A stretch of 64,000 nt of DNA from Rhizobium giardinii bv. giardinii H152 (lineage in GTDB: Bacteria > Pseudomonadota > Alphaproteobacteria > Rhizobiales > Rhizobiaceae): contig NZ_KB902735.1 in assembly GCF_000379605.1 (NCBI RefSeq), positions 142,976 to 206,975 of the forward strand, written 5' to 3'. A program made the position numbers and the translations under genes. The notes beneath the pieces were generated by a model that ran no database searches, was not told the origin of the DNA, and saw nothing but the letters and a program-made list of their open reading frames with translations. Shown here one piece after another: positions 16,068-24,000 of the stretch (position 1 is the first letter of the stretch; every line of letters begins with the position of its first letter).

Positions 16068-16712
16068 GTGGATCGGACGGTGTTTTTCAAAGCGGTACGT
16101 GCATCACTCTTCGACGGTGCCTTGAAGCAGGGCCAGGTGGATGGATTGACGGCGATTCTCGATCGCTGGGCGCGGATGCCTGAGCCGGCCGACAGGCGCT
16201 GGCTCGCCTATATGCTGGCCACCGCACATCACGAGACGGGCCGGACGATGCAGCCTGTGCGCGAAACCTTCGCCACGAGCGACGAGCGGGCAATCGCCAT
16301 TCTGGAGGCCCAGTTTCGCAAGGGCGGACTGCCTTCGGTGTCCACGCCCTATTGGCGGCGGGACGGCGAGGGCAAAAGCTGGCTCGGGCGGGGGCTGGTG
16401 CAACTGACGCACAGGGTCAACTACGCGAAGATGGCGCAGGCGACAGGGATCGATCTGCTGGCCAATCCCGAGCGGGCAATGGAGCTGCCGGTCGCTGTCG
16501 ATATCCTGTTTGCCGGCATGCAGAGCGGGGCTTTTACCGGCAAGAGGCTTGGCGACTACTTCTCTCTTTCGCGAGAGAGCTGGACGGGCGCGCGGCGGAT
16601 CATCAACGGCCGCGACAGGGCGGAGCTGGTGGCGAGCTACGGCCGGCAGTATCTCGCAGCGTTGCGGCTGGCAGCCGGCGCGCCGCCGGCGGTCGGACGA
16701 TCGGCCGCTTGA
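16068..16712 (+). CDS. Glycoside hydrolase family 19 (chitinase-like) endolysin
   Basis: About 214 residues. The fold and motifs are those of GH19 enzymes used as phage endolysins: the catalytic glutamate lies in AHHETGRTMQPV, with WLGRGLVQLTHRVNYAKM and ARRIINGRD downstream. It would cut murein glycan strands. GTG 16068 has GGAGGA ten bases upstream; ATG 16038 is an in-frame alternative. Location between terL and portal suggests a lysis function for GTA release. In RcGTA the lysis genes are reported apart from the main cluster, so this arrangement is different. Confidence 0.8.
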   Translation: MDRTVFFKAVRASLFDGALKQGQVDGLTAILDRWARMPEPADRRWLAYMLATAHHETGRTMQPVRETFATSDERAIAILEAQFRKGGLPSVSTPYWRRDGEGKSWLGRGLVQLTHRVNYAKMAQATGIDLLANPERAMELPVAVDILFAGMQSGAFTGKRLGDYFSLSRESWTGARRIINGRDRAELVASYGRQYLAALRLAAGAPPAVGRSAA

Positions 16713-16739
16713 GTGCTGAGCGTCGAATATGACGCCACT

Positions 16740-16862
16740 GCGTTGCCCCTCATCCGCCCTGCCGGGCACCTTCTCCCCGTTGTGACGGGGAGAAGGGACC
16801 AAGCGGCAGACTCCGATTTTCCCTCTCCCCGCCTGCGGGGAGAGGGACAGGGGTGAGGGGCA
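16740..16862. repeat. Full rhizobial mosaic element
   Basis: Two palindromic parts: TCCGCCCTGCCGGGCACCTT with the hairpin CTTCTCCCCGTTGTGACGGG, and CTCTCCCCGCCTGCGGGGAG followed by GACAGGGGTGAGGGGCAAG. This is the best RIME-like copy in the window. It lies between the lysin and the portal gene. Confidence 0.85.
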
Positions 16863-16919
16863 AGCGGCAAGCGCTTCCTTCGGTTTCAAATCGCACCCAT
16901 CGGTGCATTCGAGGACATC

Positions 16920-18071
16920 ATGAAAAATCCATTTCGTCTGCCGTGGCGGCGCCCGGCTGAGAGCGAGCGCGTGGCCGAAACCAAGGCGGCGTCCGGCTTC
17001 ATCGCCATCGCCCATGAGGGCCGGGCGCACTGGACCGGGCGGTCCTATGCGGCACTGGCGCGCGAGGGCTTCATGAGGAACCCGGTGGCGCACCGGGCGG
17101 TAAGGCTGATTTCGGAAGCGGCGGCAGCGGTGCCGCTGCTGCTCTACGAAGGGACCGGGGAGCGCAGCGAGCACCCGTTGCTTTCGCTCCTGGCGCGGCC
17201 GAACGGCCGCATGGCCGGGGTCGATTTCCTGGAGACGCTCTACGGCCACCTGCTGCTCTCCGGCAATGCCTATGTCGATGCGGTCAGCGTCGGCGAAGAA
17301 CTGCGCGAACTGCATCTGCTGCGGCCGGACCGGGTGAGCATCCGCGAGGGACGGGACGGCTGGCCGGAGGCCTATGACTACCGGGTCGGCAACCATCTGC
17401 GGCGGATCGCGGCGGGTGAGGGCGGGCTCCTGCACCTGCGGCTCTTTCACCCGCTCGACGATCATCTCGGATTTCCGCCGCTGGCGGCAGCGCAGATGGC
17501 GCTCGATCTCTCCAATGCGGCGGCGACCTGGAACAAGTCGCTGCTCGACAATTCGGCCAGGCCTTCGGGGGCGCTCGTCTACCAGCCGAAGGAGGGCGGC
17601 AATCTGTCCGCCGACCAGTATGACCGGCTGAAGACGGAGCTCGACGAGGGCTATTCCGGACCGATGCGGGCGGGCCGGCCGCTGCTGCTCGAAGGCGGGC
17701 TCGACTGGAAGGCGATGGGGCTGTCGCCGAAGGACATGGATTTCGTCGAGGCGAAGAACGGGGCGGCACGCGACGTAGCGCTCGCCTTCGGCGTGCCGCC
17801 GATGCTGATCGGCATTCCCGGCGACAACACCTATGCCAACTACCAGGAGGCCAACCGGGCCTTCTACCGGCTGACGGTCCTGCCGTTGATCGGCCGCACC
17901 GCCTCGGCGCTGTCCGGCTGGCTGTCGGCGCGGTTCGGCGAGACGCTGAAACTGGTGCCGGATCTCGACCAGGTGACCGGGTTGACGGGGGAGCGCAGTG
18001 AAGTCTGGGCCCGGGTGAAGGACGCGGATTTCCTGACCGACGAGGAGAAGCGACAGGCGGTGGGGTATTGA
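16920..18071 (+). CDS. GTA portal protein (HK97 family, gp3)
   Basis: 383 residues. The portal forms the dodecameric ring at the capsid vertex through which TerL threads DNA. Family hallmarks include NPVAHRAVRLISEAAAAVPL near residue 57, NAYVDAVSVGEELRELHLL, and GVPPMLIGIPGDNTYANYQE near residue 290. The length is normal for GTA gp3 and the frame is intact. The next gene starts 226 bases on, after a spacer that contains a CTGACG-CAA-CGTCAG hairpin near 18202-18216. Confidence 0.9.
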   Translation: MKNPFRLPWRRPAESERVAETKAASGFIAIAHEGRAHWTGRSYAALAREGFMRNPVAHRAVRLISEAAAAVPLLLYEGTGERSEHPLLSLLARPNGRMAGVDFLETLYGHLLLSGNAYVDAVSVGEELRELHLLRPDRVSIREGRDGWPEAYDYRVGNHLRRIAAGEGGLLHLRLFHPLDDHLGFPPLAAAQMALDLSNAAATWNKSLLDNSARPSGALVYQPKEGGNLSADQYDRLKTELDEGYSGPMRAGRPLLLEGGLDWKAMGLSPKDMDFVEAKNGAARDVALAFGVPPMLIGIPGDNTYANYQEANRAFYRLTVLPLIGRTASALSGWLSARFGETLKLVPDLDQVTGLTGERSEVWARVKDADFLTDEEKRQAVGY

Positions 18072-18296
18072 GGGCCATCAATGGCTTGCGTGCGCGACCT
18101 CACGCCGGCTGCTTGGGATTTAATCAATATGTGAAGCGACTGATTCATTTTCTCGGGATGCCAGCTCAAGCGATTCAAAAGATTCGCAAAAACCGCCCCA
18201 GCTGACGCAACGTCAGGCAGCGTCGGACCTTCGGCTAGAAGGTTGCCGCAACGTCAGCCATGACCAATTCCAACAGTAGCATCAAGGGCTTAACAA

Positions 18297-18614
18297 ATGG
18301 CTGATTTTGGCAATGACCCCGGCCTCTGGGCCGCCAAGGGTATCGGCTCGGCAGCCGGTGCTGCCGTATCGCTTGTCTATATGCTGCCGAAGGGCAAGCG
18401 CGAGGCGGGTTCCCGCTTCTTCACCGGCATGGCCTGCGGACTGATCTTCGGTGGGCCGGCGGGGCTCTGGATCGTCTCCAGGCTCGGCATTGCCGGCAGC
18501 CTGTCGGGCACCGAGGTGATGCTGACCGGATCGGCCGCGGCAAGCCTTCTCGCCTGGTGGGCGCTGGGGGCTGCGGTGCGGGTCGTGGAGAGGCTTGGGC
18601 GACGTAGCCAATAG
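18297..18614 (+). CDS. Small membrane protein between portal and protease (gp3.5 position)
   Basis: 105 residues with three hydrophobic segments (about residues 15-32, 45-62 and 70-92) and a positively charged C-terminus (VRVVERLGRRSQ). It occupies the place of the small gene found between portal and protease in alphaproteobacterial GTAs, and resembles the DUF6107 proteins of rhizobia as I remember them. Its role is unknown. The stop codon TAG at 18612 is formed by the first units of a heptanucleotide array, so the original C-terminus may have been longer. The ribosome site AAGGG precedes ATG 18297. Confidence 0.7.
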   Translation: MADFGNDPGLWAAKGIGSAAGAAVSLVYMLPKGKREAGSRFFTGMACGLIFGGPAGLWIVSRLGIAGSLSGTEVMLTGSAAASLLAWWALGAAVRVVERLGRRSQ

Positions 18615-18676
18615 GCAGTAGGCAGTAGCCAGTAGCCAGTAGCCAGTAGCGAATAGCCAGTAGCCAGTAGGCAGTC
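18604..18676. repeat. Heptanucleotide tandem array 1 (GCAGTAG/CCAGTAG)
   Basis: About ten consecutive seven-base units, mainly CAGTAGC and CAGTAGG. The first units overlap the last codons of the preceding gene and supply its stop codon. The array ends about 50 bases before the protease gene. Confidence 0.9.
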
Positions 18677-18729
18677 GGAACGAGTGGCGACTGCCTATTG
18701 AACCATCCCTTTCAAACCTGGAGATACTC

Positions 18730-19285
18730 ATGACGACCGACAGCTTGCCTGTCTGGCGAACGAAGAAGTTTGCCAATCTGACGCTTTCCGGGCTGACCGG
18801 CGAGGGGCGTTTTTCCGGCTATGCCAGCATCTTCGGCGAGGTCGATCTCGGCAAGGACGCGATCGAGCCGGGGGCGTTTTCGCAATCGCTTGCCCGGCGT
18901 GGCGCCGGTGGCCGTGCGCATGCTGTTCCAGCACGATCCGGGCGAGCCGCTCGGCGCCTGGAAGACGATCCGCGAGGACGCGCGCGGGCTCTATGTCGAG
19001 GGGCTGCTTTCGCCCGGCGTCGCCCGTGCCCAGGAAGTGCACCAGCTGATGAAGGCTGGCGCGCTCGACGGGCTGTCGATCGGCTTCCAGACCGTCAAGG
19101 CGAAGACCGACAGGGGCGGCGTGCGCCGCATCCTCGAGGCCGACCTCTGGGAAATCTCGATCGTCACCTTTCCGATGCTGCCTTCGGCGAGCGTCTCGAA
19201 CGTCAAGAACGCGCGGTTCTTCCGCGACAAGGAAACGGAGCTCGTGCGCACCATGCGGCGGGCGGCCCGGATGATGAAGCTCTGA
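18730..19285 (+). pseudogene. GTA prohead protease (gp4), split by one extra base
   Basis: The product is an HK97-type prohead protease that matures the capsid. The N-terminal part (FSGYASIFGEVDLGKDAIEP, AFSQSLARRGAGG) is read from ATG 18730. The C-terminal part (VRMLFQHDPGEPLGAWKTI, then GALDGLSIGF with the family serine region) is in the next frame, ending at TGA 19283. Dropping one C at 18912-18913 joins them as GAGG-VRMLFQHDP with normal family sequence, giving about 184 residues. As written, the first frame runs on to 19305 with nonsense. Real decay, a recoding site or a sequencing error are all possible. Confidence 0.85.
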
Positions 19286-19301
19286 CAAGAAGGAAATGCC
19301 A

Positions 19302-20588
19302 ATGAGCAGGACGAGCAGTGTGGCGGCGGAGATCAAGGCTGCCCCCGAGATCACGGTGGCGCCGGAGATCAAGACCGCGCCGGAGACGATGACCGCCGCC
19401 TTCGAGGATTTCATGGGTGCCTTCGAGGCGTTCAAGGAAACCAACGACCGGCGGCTTTGCGAGCTGGAAGGCAAGTTGACCGCCGATGTCGTCACCCGCG
19501 ACAAGATGGACCGTATCAGCCGCGCCATGGACGAGCAGAAGCGGCTGATCGACCAGATGGCGCTGAAGAAGGCGCGGCCCGCGCTCGGCCGCAGCGGTGA
19601 GGCAAGCCTGGAGGCGTCGGAACACAAGGCGGCCTTCGAAAGCTACATCCGCCGCGGCGACGAGCAGGCTCTGCGCGAGCTGGAGGCAAAGGCGCTTTCG
19701 ATCGGCTCGGCGAGCGACGGCGGCTATCTGGTGCCGAACGAGACCGACACCGAGATCGGCCGCCGCCTTTCGGTGGTTTCGCCGATCCGGGCGATGGCCA
19801 CGGTCCGGCAGGTTTCGGGAGCGGTGCTGAAGAAGCCCTTTGCGCTTGCCGGCATGGCGACCGGCTGGGTGGCGAAAACCGCGGCGCGGCCGCAGACGAC
19901 GACGCCGCAGCTGGCAGAGCTGTCCTTTCCGACGATGGAACTCTACGCCATGCCGGCGGCAACGGCAGCGCTGCTCGACGATGCGGCGGTCGATATCGAG
20001 AACTGGATCGCCTCGGAGGTGGACATCGCCTTCGGCGAGCAGGAAGGCACGGCCTTCGTCACCGGCGACGGCACCAACAAGCCGAAGGGTTTCCTGAGCT
20101 ACACCAATGTCGCAGAAAGCGGCTGGAGCTGGGGCAATATCGGCTATATCGCCACGGGTGCGAGCGGCGCCTTCAAGGCGAGCGGCCCCTCCGATACGCT
20201 GATCGACACGATCTATGCGCTAAAGGCAGGGCACCGGCAGAATGCTTCGTTCGTGATGAACCGCAAGACCCAAGCCGAAATCCGCAAATTCAAGGATGCC
20301 GACGGCAACTACCTCTGGCGGCCACCGGCGACGGCCGGCCAGCAGGCCTCGCTGATGGGCTTCCCGATCGCCGAGGCCGAGGACATGCCGGATATTGCCG
20401 CCAACAGCACCTCGATCGCCTTCGGCAATTTCGCCGCCGGCTATCTCGTCGTTGATCGCACCGGCGTGCGGGTGCTGCGCGATCCCTATTCCGCCAAGCC
20501 CTATGTGCTGTTCTACACGACCAAACGCGTCGGCGGCGGAGTGCAAAATTTCGAGGCTATCAAGCTCGTCAAATTCGCGGCATCTTGA
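19302..20588 (+). CDS. GTA major capsid protein (HK97 family, gp5)
   Basis: 428 residues. An N-terminal helical delta domain (about residues 25-95, FEDFMGAFEAFKETNDRRLC) acts as internal scaffold and is normally cut by the prohead protease. The HK97 fold follows, with GSASDGGYLVPNETDTEIGR marking the start of the mature protein and GYLVVDRTGVRVLRDPYSAK near the end. The start at ATG 19302 has AGAAGGA eight bases upstream; ATG 19296 is too close to it. If the upstream protease is broken, this capsid would lack its maturation enzyme unless supplied elsewhere. A strong terminator follows. Confidence 0.93.
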   Translation: MSRTSSVAAEIKAAPEITVAPEIKTAPETMTAAFEDFMGAFEAFKETNDRRLCELEGKLTADVVTRDKMDRISRAMDEQKRLIDQMALKKARPALGRSGEASLEASEHKAAFESYIRRGDEQALRELEAKALSIGSASDGGYLVPNETDTEIGRRLSVVSPIRAMATVRQVSGAVLKKPFALAGMATGWVAKTAARPQTTTPQLAELSFPTMELYAMPAATAALLDDAAVDIENWIASEVDIAFGEQEGTAFVTGDGTNKPKGFLSYTNVAESGWSWGNIGYIATGASGAFKASGPSDTLIDTIYALKAGHRQNASFVMNRKTQAEIRKFKDADGNYLWRPPATAGQQASLMGFPIAEAEDMPDIAANSTSIAFGNFAAGYLVVDRTGVRVLRDPYSAKPYVLFYTTKRVGGGVQNFEAIKLVKFAAS

Positions 20589-20662
20589 AAAAACGTAAGG
20601 CGGCCCTTTCTCCAAGGGGTCTCAGCCTTCGCGCCGGCGGTTTTCCCTGCCGCCTGGCGCCG

Positions 20663-20704
20663 GGACGGACGCGGCACCCCTCCCACCGCGTCCGTCCATC
20701 TTTT
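20663..20704 (+). terminator. Strong intrinsic terminator after the capsid gene
   Basis: GGACGGACGCGG at 20663-20674 and CCGCGTCCGTCC at 20686-20697 form a perfect 12-bp stem with an 11-base loop, followed by ATCTTTT. It would uncouple capsid expression from the tail genes downstream, unless transcription reads through. Confidence 0.8.
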
Positions 20705-20777
20705 CTGCCTTTCGAGCATTTCCGTTTTCTCCGAGCCGCGAAAACGCTCGCTGGAATTGCTCTCGACGGAGATTTCC

Positions 20778-21347
20778 ATGACCATTCGTGAACTGACGCC
20801 GCCCATCGGCGAGCCGCTGACGCTTGCCGAGACGAAGGCGCATCTGCGCCTCGACAGTGGCGCCGAGGACGCACTGATTTCAGCCCTGATCCGCACGGCG
20901 CGCGAGCATCTGGAGCGGGAGACGGGGCTGGCGTTTTTGACGCGCAGCTTCCGGCTCTATCTCGACGACTGGCCGCGGTCGCGGGTGATTCAGATTGTCA
21001 GAGGGCCGGTGCAAACGATTGAGGCGGTTACGGTCTACGATGCGGCCGGCATGCCGGGAGAGATCGATGTTTCCGGCTTCGTGCTTGACGGGCAGGCGCG
21101 GCCGGCGCGGCTCGTCCTGCCCAAGCAGCCCGCGCCGGGACGGGCGATGCATGGCATCGAAATCGATTTTTCCGCCGGTTTCGGCGCAACCGGCGCCGAC
21201 GTGCCGGACACGCTGAAGCGGGCGATGCTGTTGCATCTGGCGCTGCTTTACGAGTTCCGTGGCGCGGTTGCCCCGGACGACCAGCCGGCGGCGGTGCCGG
21301 CCGGATACGACCGGCTGATCGCGCCGTTTCGCCGGCGGGGGCTTTGA
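20778..21347 (+). CDS. GTA head-tail connector protein (gp6)
   Basis: About 189 residues of the phage gp6-like connector family. It begins MTIRELTPPIGEPLTLAETK, followed by LRLDSGAEDALISALIRTAR and LERETGLAFLTRSFRLYLDD, the standard N-terminal pattern of these adaptor proteins. The product attaches below the portal ring. ATG 20778 has CGGAG upstream. The stop overlaps the region of the next start by two bases before ATG 21350, so translation is coupled. The frame is intact. Confidence 0.88.
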   Translation: MTIRELTPPIGEPLTLAETKAHLRLDSGAEDALISALIRTAREHLERETGLAFLTRSFRLYLDDWPRSRVIQIVRGPVQTIEAVTVYDAAGMPGEIDVSGFVLDGQARPARLVLPKQPAPGRAMHGIEIDFSAGFGATGADVPDTLKRAMLLHLALLYEFRGAVAPDDQPAAVPAGYDRLIAPFRRRGL

Positions 21348-21349
21348 CC

Positions 21350-21686
21350 ATGCGGGCGATCACCCTCGATCCGGGGCAGATGTCGGCGCGCCTGGAACTG
21401 GAGATACGCGATGACGTGAGCGACGGGCAGGGCGGTGTCGTCACGGGTTTTTCCGTCGTCACCTCGCTCTGGGCGCGGATCGTGCCGGCTTCATCCGGGC
21501 ACGAAGAGCGCGCGGACGAGCAGGTCTTTACCGTGACGCATCGCATCTGGATCCGGGTTCCGCGACGACCTCGCGGCGGGCATGCGGTTTCGCAAGGGCC
21601 TGCGGATCTTCACCGTGCGGGCCTTTCGCGATCCGGACGAAACGGGGCGCTATCTGGTGTGTGACTGCACGGAGGAGGGACGATGA
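21350..21686 (+). pseudogene. GTA head-tail adaptor (gp7), split by one extra base
   Basis: The frame from ATG 21350 reads LDPGQMSARLELEIRDDVSD through VFTVTHRIWIR, typical of the phage head-closure family. It then turns into Arg-rich nonsense. One base further (extra G in GGG 21555-21557) the sequence resumes as FRDDLAAGMRFRKGLRIFTV and ends ETGRYLVCDCTEEGR, the expected C-terminus, stopping at TGA 21684. That stop overlaps the ATG of the next gene as ATGA, as in intact GTA operons, which shows the downstream frame is the original one. About 111 residues if repaired. Confidence 0.85.
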
Positions 21687-22081
21687 GCGCTGCTGCGGCC
21701 TTGCAGAAGGCGATCTACGAGAGGCTTTCGGGCGATGCCGAGTTGCTCCTGCTGCTCGGGGATGGCGGCGTGCGGGATCATCTGCAGACGGGGTCGCACC
21801 GGCCCGGCATCTCGATTGTCAGCCTGGAGAGCCGCGACGCTTCGACGGCGAGTGAGGCGGGCGAAGAACACCTTGTGACGCTCGCGGTCCGCACCGGCGA
21901 AGGCGGCAACCGGGCGGCGCAGGAAATTGCGGCGCGGGTGCGCGCTTTGTTGGATGACGCCGCGCTCGACCTTGCCGGCTTCTCGCTCGTCAGCCTGTTT
22001 CACCGGCGCACCCGCACCGGCAGGGACGCCAAGGCGAAGGGGCATGTCGCGGAAATGGTGTTTCGGGCGGTGACGGAGTGA
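21683..22081 (+). CDS. GTA tail terminator-type protein, DUF3168 (gp8)
   Basis: 132 residues of the DUF3168 family: AAALQKAIYERLSGDAELLL at the N-terminus, a central strand-rich part, and HRRTRTGRDAKAKGHVAEMV near the end. In phages the family sits at the head-tail joint and ends tail-tube growth. The ATG overlaps the adaptor stop (ATGA). The frame is intact. A terminator follows within 30 bases. Confidence 0.88.
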   Translation: MSAAAALQKAIYERLSGDAELLLLLGDGGVRDHLQTGSHRPGISIVSLESRDASTASEAGEEHLVTLAVRTGEGGNRAAQEIAARVRALLDDAALDLAGFSLVSLFHRRTRTGRDAKAKGHVAEMVFRAVTE

Positions 22082-22106
22082 CGTTTCGCTGAGGAGCATG
22101 TTGTCG

Positions 22107-22129
22107 GCGCCCTTCGCGGGCGCTTTTTT
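22107..22129 (+). terminator. Intrinsic terminator before the tail-tube gene
   Basis: GCGCCC at 22107-22112 and GGGCGC at 22118-22123 enclose TTCGC and are followed by six T residues. It is the second clear terminator within the GTA gene run. A good ribosome site (AGGAAGG) for the tail-tube gene follows it. Confidence 0.7.
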
Positions 22130-22150
22130 CGTTTCAGGAAGGATCAGGGC

Positions 22151-22558
22151 ATGGTGGCGCAGAAGGGGAAGGATCTTCTGTTGAAGATCGACAATGGCGG
22201 CAGCTACGTGACGGTGGCGGGACTTCGCTCCAAGCGGCTCGCGTTCAATGCCGAGACCGTCGATGCGACGGACGCGGAATCGGCGGGGCGGTGGCGGGAG
22301 CTGCTGGGCGGGGCGGGCGTGCAGCGGGCGTCGGTCTCCGGTGCAGGTATTTTCAAGGACCAGAGTTCGGATGCGCTGGTGCGTGCTGCCTTCTTCAACG
22401 GATCGATCCTCAGCTGGCAGATCGTCATCCCCGATTTCGGCACGCTGACCGGGGCCTTCCAGGTGACGGCGCTTGAATATTCCGGCCAGTACAATGGCGA
22501 GATCCTGTTCGAGATCGCGCTCGAATCCGCCGGCGCCCTGACCTTTACGACGCTCTGA
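22151..22558 (+). CDS. GTA major tail (tube) protein, TP901-1 family (gp9)
   Basis: 135 residues: MVAQKGKDLLLKIDNGGSYV, then VAGLRSKRLAFNAETVDATD and a C-terminal GEILFEIALESAGALTFTTL. This is the small beta-sandwich protein whose hexamers stack into the tail tube. Length and sequence fit the GTA gp9 group. AGGAAGG lies upstream of ATG 22151. The frame is intact and the gene is two bases from gp10. Confidence 0.92.
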   Translation: MVAQKGKDLLLKIDNGGSYVTVAGLRSKRLAFNAETVDATDAESAGRWRELLGGAGVQRASVSGAGIFKDQSSDALVRAAFFNGSILSWQIVIPDFGTLTGAFQVTALEYSGQYNGEILFEIALESAGALTFTTL

Positions 22559-22560
22559 CG

Positions 22561-22917
22561 ATGGCGCGGCACAATGTAGCTACAGGCCGGGCCAACCGGC
22601 ATCGCGGCGAGGTGGAGGCGGTGATCGACGGCGAGCGGCGGGTTCTCTGCCTGACGCTCGGGAGCCTTGCCGAGCTGGAAACCGCCTTTGCGGCTGAAAA
22701 CTTGATGGCGCTTGCGGCGCGTTTTTCCTGCGGGAGACTGAAGGCGGACGATATGATCCGCATACTTGGCGCCGGTTTGCGCGGCGGCGGCAATCTGGTC
22801 TCCGACGAGGATGTGGCGGTGATGAGCGTCGATGGCGGCATTGCCGGGCTGGCGCGGCTGACGGCCGAACTGCTGACGGCGACCTTCGGCGGGGCGGAGG
22901 ATGCGCCAAACCCTTGA
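22561..22917 (+). CDS. Gene transfer agent gp10 family protein
   Basis: 118 residues with the GTA gp10 pattern: a short N-terminal strand region (EAVIDGERRVLCLTLGSLAE) and a helical C-terminal part (LARLTAELLTATFGGAEDA). It lies where phages of this type encode tail assembly chaperones, and it overlaps the next gene in the same way as many chaperone pairs. The exact role is not settled. The frame is intact. Confidence 0.82.
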   Translation: MARHNVATGRANRHRGEVEAVIDGERRVLCLTLGSLAELETAFAAENLMALAARFSCGRLKADDMIRILGAGLRGGGNLVSDEDVAVMSVDGGIAGLARLTAELLTATFGGAEDAPNP

Positions 22918-23135
22918 GGGCCGCAGCGGGCGAGGGGTATCAGCGGCCTCAGCCTTTTCCATGGGGCGCGGCGATGCATGCCGGCCTTTGCCTGCTGCGG
23001 CTACCAGCGAAGGACTTCTGGGCGATGACGCCGCGCGAGCTGCAGGCGGCGCTGGGCGGGTTGCGGCCGCGCGCCACGGCGCCGGCGCGTGCCGGGCTGG
23101 AAGCACTGATGGGGGCGTTTCCGGATGGGCAGTAG
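22914..23135 (+). CDS. GTA tail assembly chaperone (TIGR02216 type)
   Basis: 73 residues. The family pattern is FPWGAAMHAGLCLLRLPAKD followed by FWAMTPRELQAAL. The conserved FPW lies upstream of ATG 22974, so translation must start earlier, and the only start in frame is TTG 22914, which overlaps the gp10 stop. A unique TTG start with coupling is therefore likely. The stop TAG is provided by the first unit of heptanucleotide array 2, so the last residues may have been altered by the array. Confidence 0.75.
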   Translation: MRAAAGEGYQRPQPFPWGAAMHAGLCLLRLPAKDFWAMTPRELQAALGGLRPRATAPARAGLEALMGAFPDGQ

Positions 23136-23166
23136 GCAGTAGCCAATAGCCAGTAGCCAGTAGGCG
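23128..23166. repeat. Heptanucleotide tandem array 2 (CAGTAGG)
   Basis: Five to six seven-base units (GCAGTAGGCAGTAGCCAATA and on). It overlaps the end of the chaperone gene and gives its stop codon. It is the same family as array 1 and the inverse of array 3. Confidence 0.88.
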
Positions 23167-23238
23167 TTGGGCGGCCGTTATTGAAGCGTTCGTTGCGAGC
23201 TGCTGTCTGCTCCAACTGCTGCCGGCTACCAGCCGTTG

Positions 23239-23303
<65 letters not shown>

Positions 23304-23321
23304 TCACAGCGGAGAAACACG

Positions 23322-23900
23322 ATGACCGACGAGATGGGGTTTTCGGACGTCACGGGCGATGCGGAGGCGTTGAGGGACGTGCTCGACGATCTGGAGCGGC
23401 GCTCCCGCTCGTTCGGCTCGGCGCTGACGGGGGCGCTGGCTTCGGCTACGCGTGGCGGCAAGGGGCTGGAAGATGTCTTGCGCAGCGCTGGCCTCCGGCT
23501 GACGGAGATCGCGCTTTCGGCGGGCTTGAAGCCGCTGGAGGGACTGCTTGGTTCGGCCCTGTCGGGGCTCACAGGGAGCCTTGGTGGGACGACAGCCTTT
23601 GCCGACGGCGGGGTGCCGGGCAGGGTGACGCCGTTTGCCGCCGGCGGCGTCGTTTCCACGCCCACCTATTTTCCGATGGGCGGAGAGATGGGGCTGATGG
23701 GCGAGGCGGGGTCGGAGGCGATCCTGCCGCTGAAGCGCGGCGCCGATGGCGCCCTGGGCGTGGCCGCTTCCGGCGCTGCGGCGCCGATGAATGTCGTCTT
23801 CAACGTCACGGCATCCGACGCGCAGAGCTTTCGCAAGTCGGAGGGCCAGATTGCGGCCATGCTGACGCGGACGGTCGGGCGCGGGCGGCGGGGGGTGTGA
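23322..23900 (+). CDS. GTA tail tape measure protein (gp11)
   Basis: 192 residues, short for a tape measure but normal for GTAs. It begins MTDEMGFSDVTGDAEALRDV, has helical segments, and then the Gly/Pro-rich C-terminal block common to these proteins (FADGGVPGRVTPFAAGGVVS, FPMGGEMGLMGEAGSEAILP). It sets tail length and probably enters the target cell. ATG 23322 has GGAGA upstream. The frame is open back to 23181 through the heptanucleotide array, but that part encodes repeated Leu-Pro-Thr-Ala-Tyr-Cys and is not credible. The frame is intact. Confidence 0.85.
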   Translation: MTDEMGFSDVTGDAEALRDVLDDLERRSRSFGSALTGALASATRGGKGLEDVLRSAGLRLTEIALSAGLKPLEGLLGSALSGLTGSLGGTTAFADGGVPGRVTPFAAGGVVSTPTYFPMGGEMGLMGEAGSEAILPLKRGADGALGVAASGAAAPMNVVFNVTASDAQSFRKSEGQIAAMLTRTVGRGRRGV

Positions 23901-24000
23901 GGGCGCACACTGTTTCAAATGCTTCGCCATCTAACCCCAGCCCCCAACTAGAATGTGGAAAGCTGGTGGAGTGTCTGTCGAAAGTGGCAGTCGCTGAATT

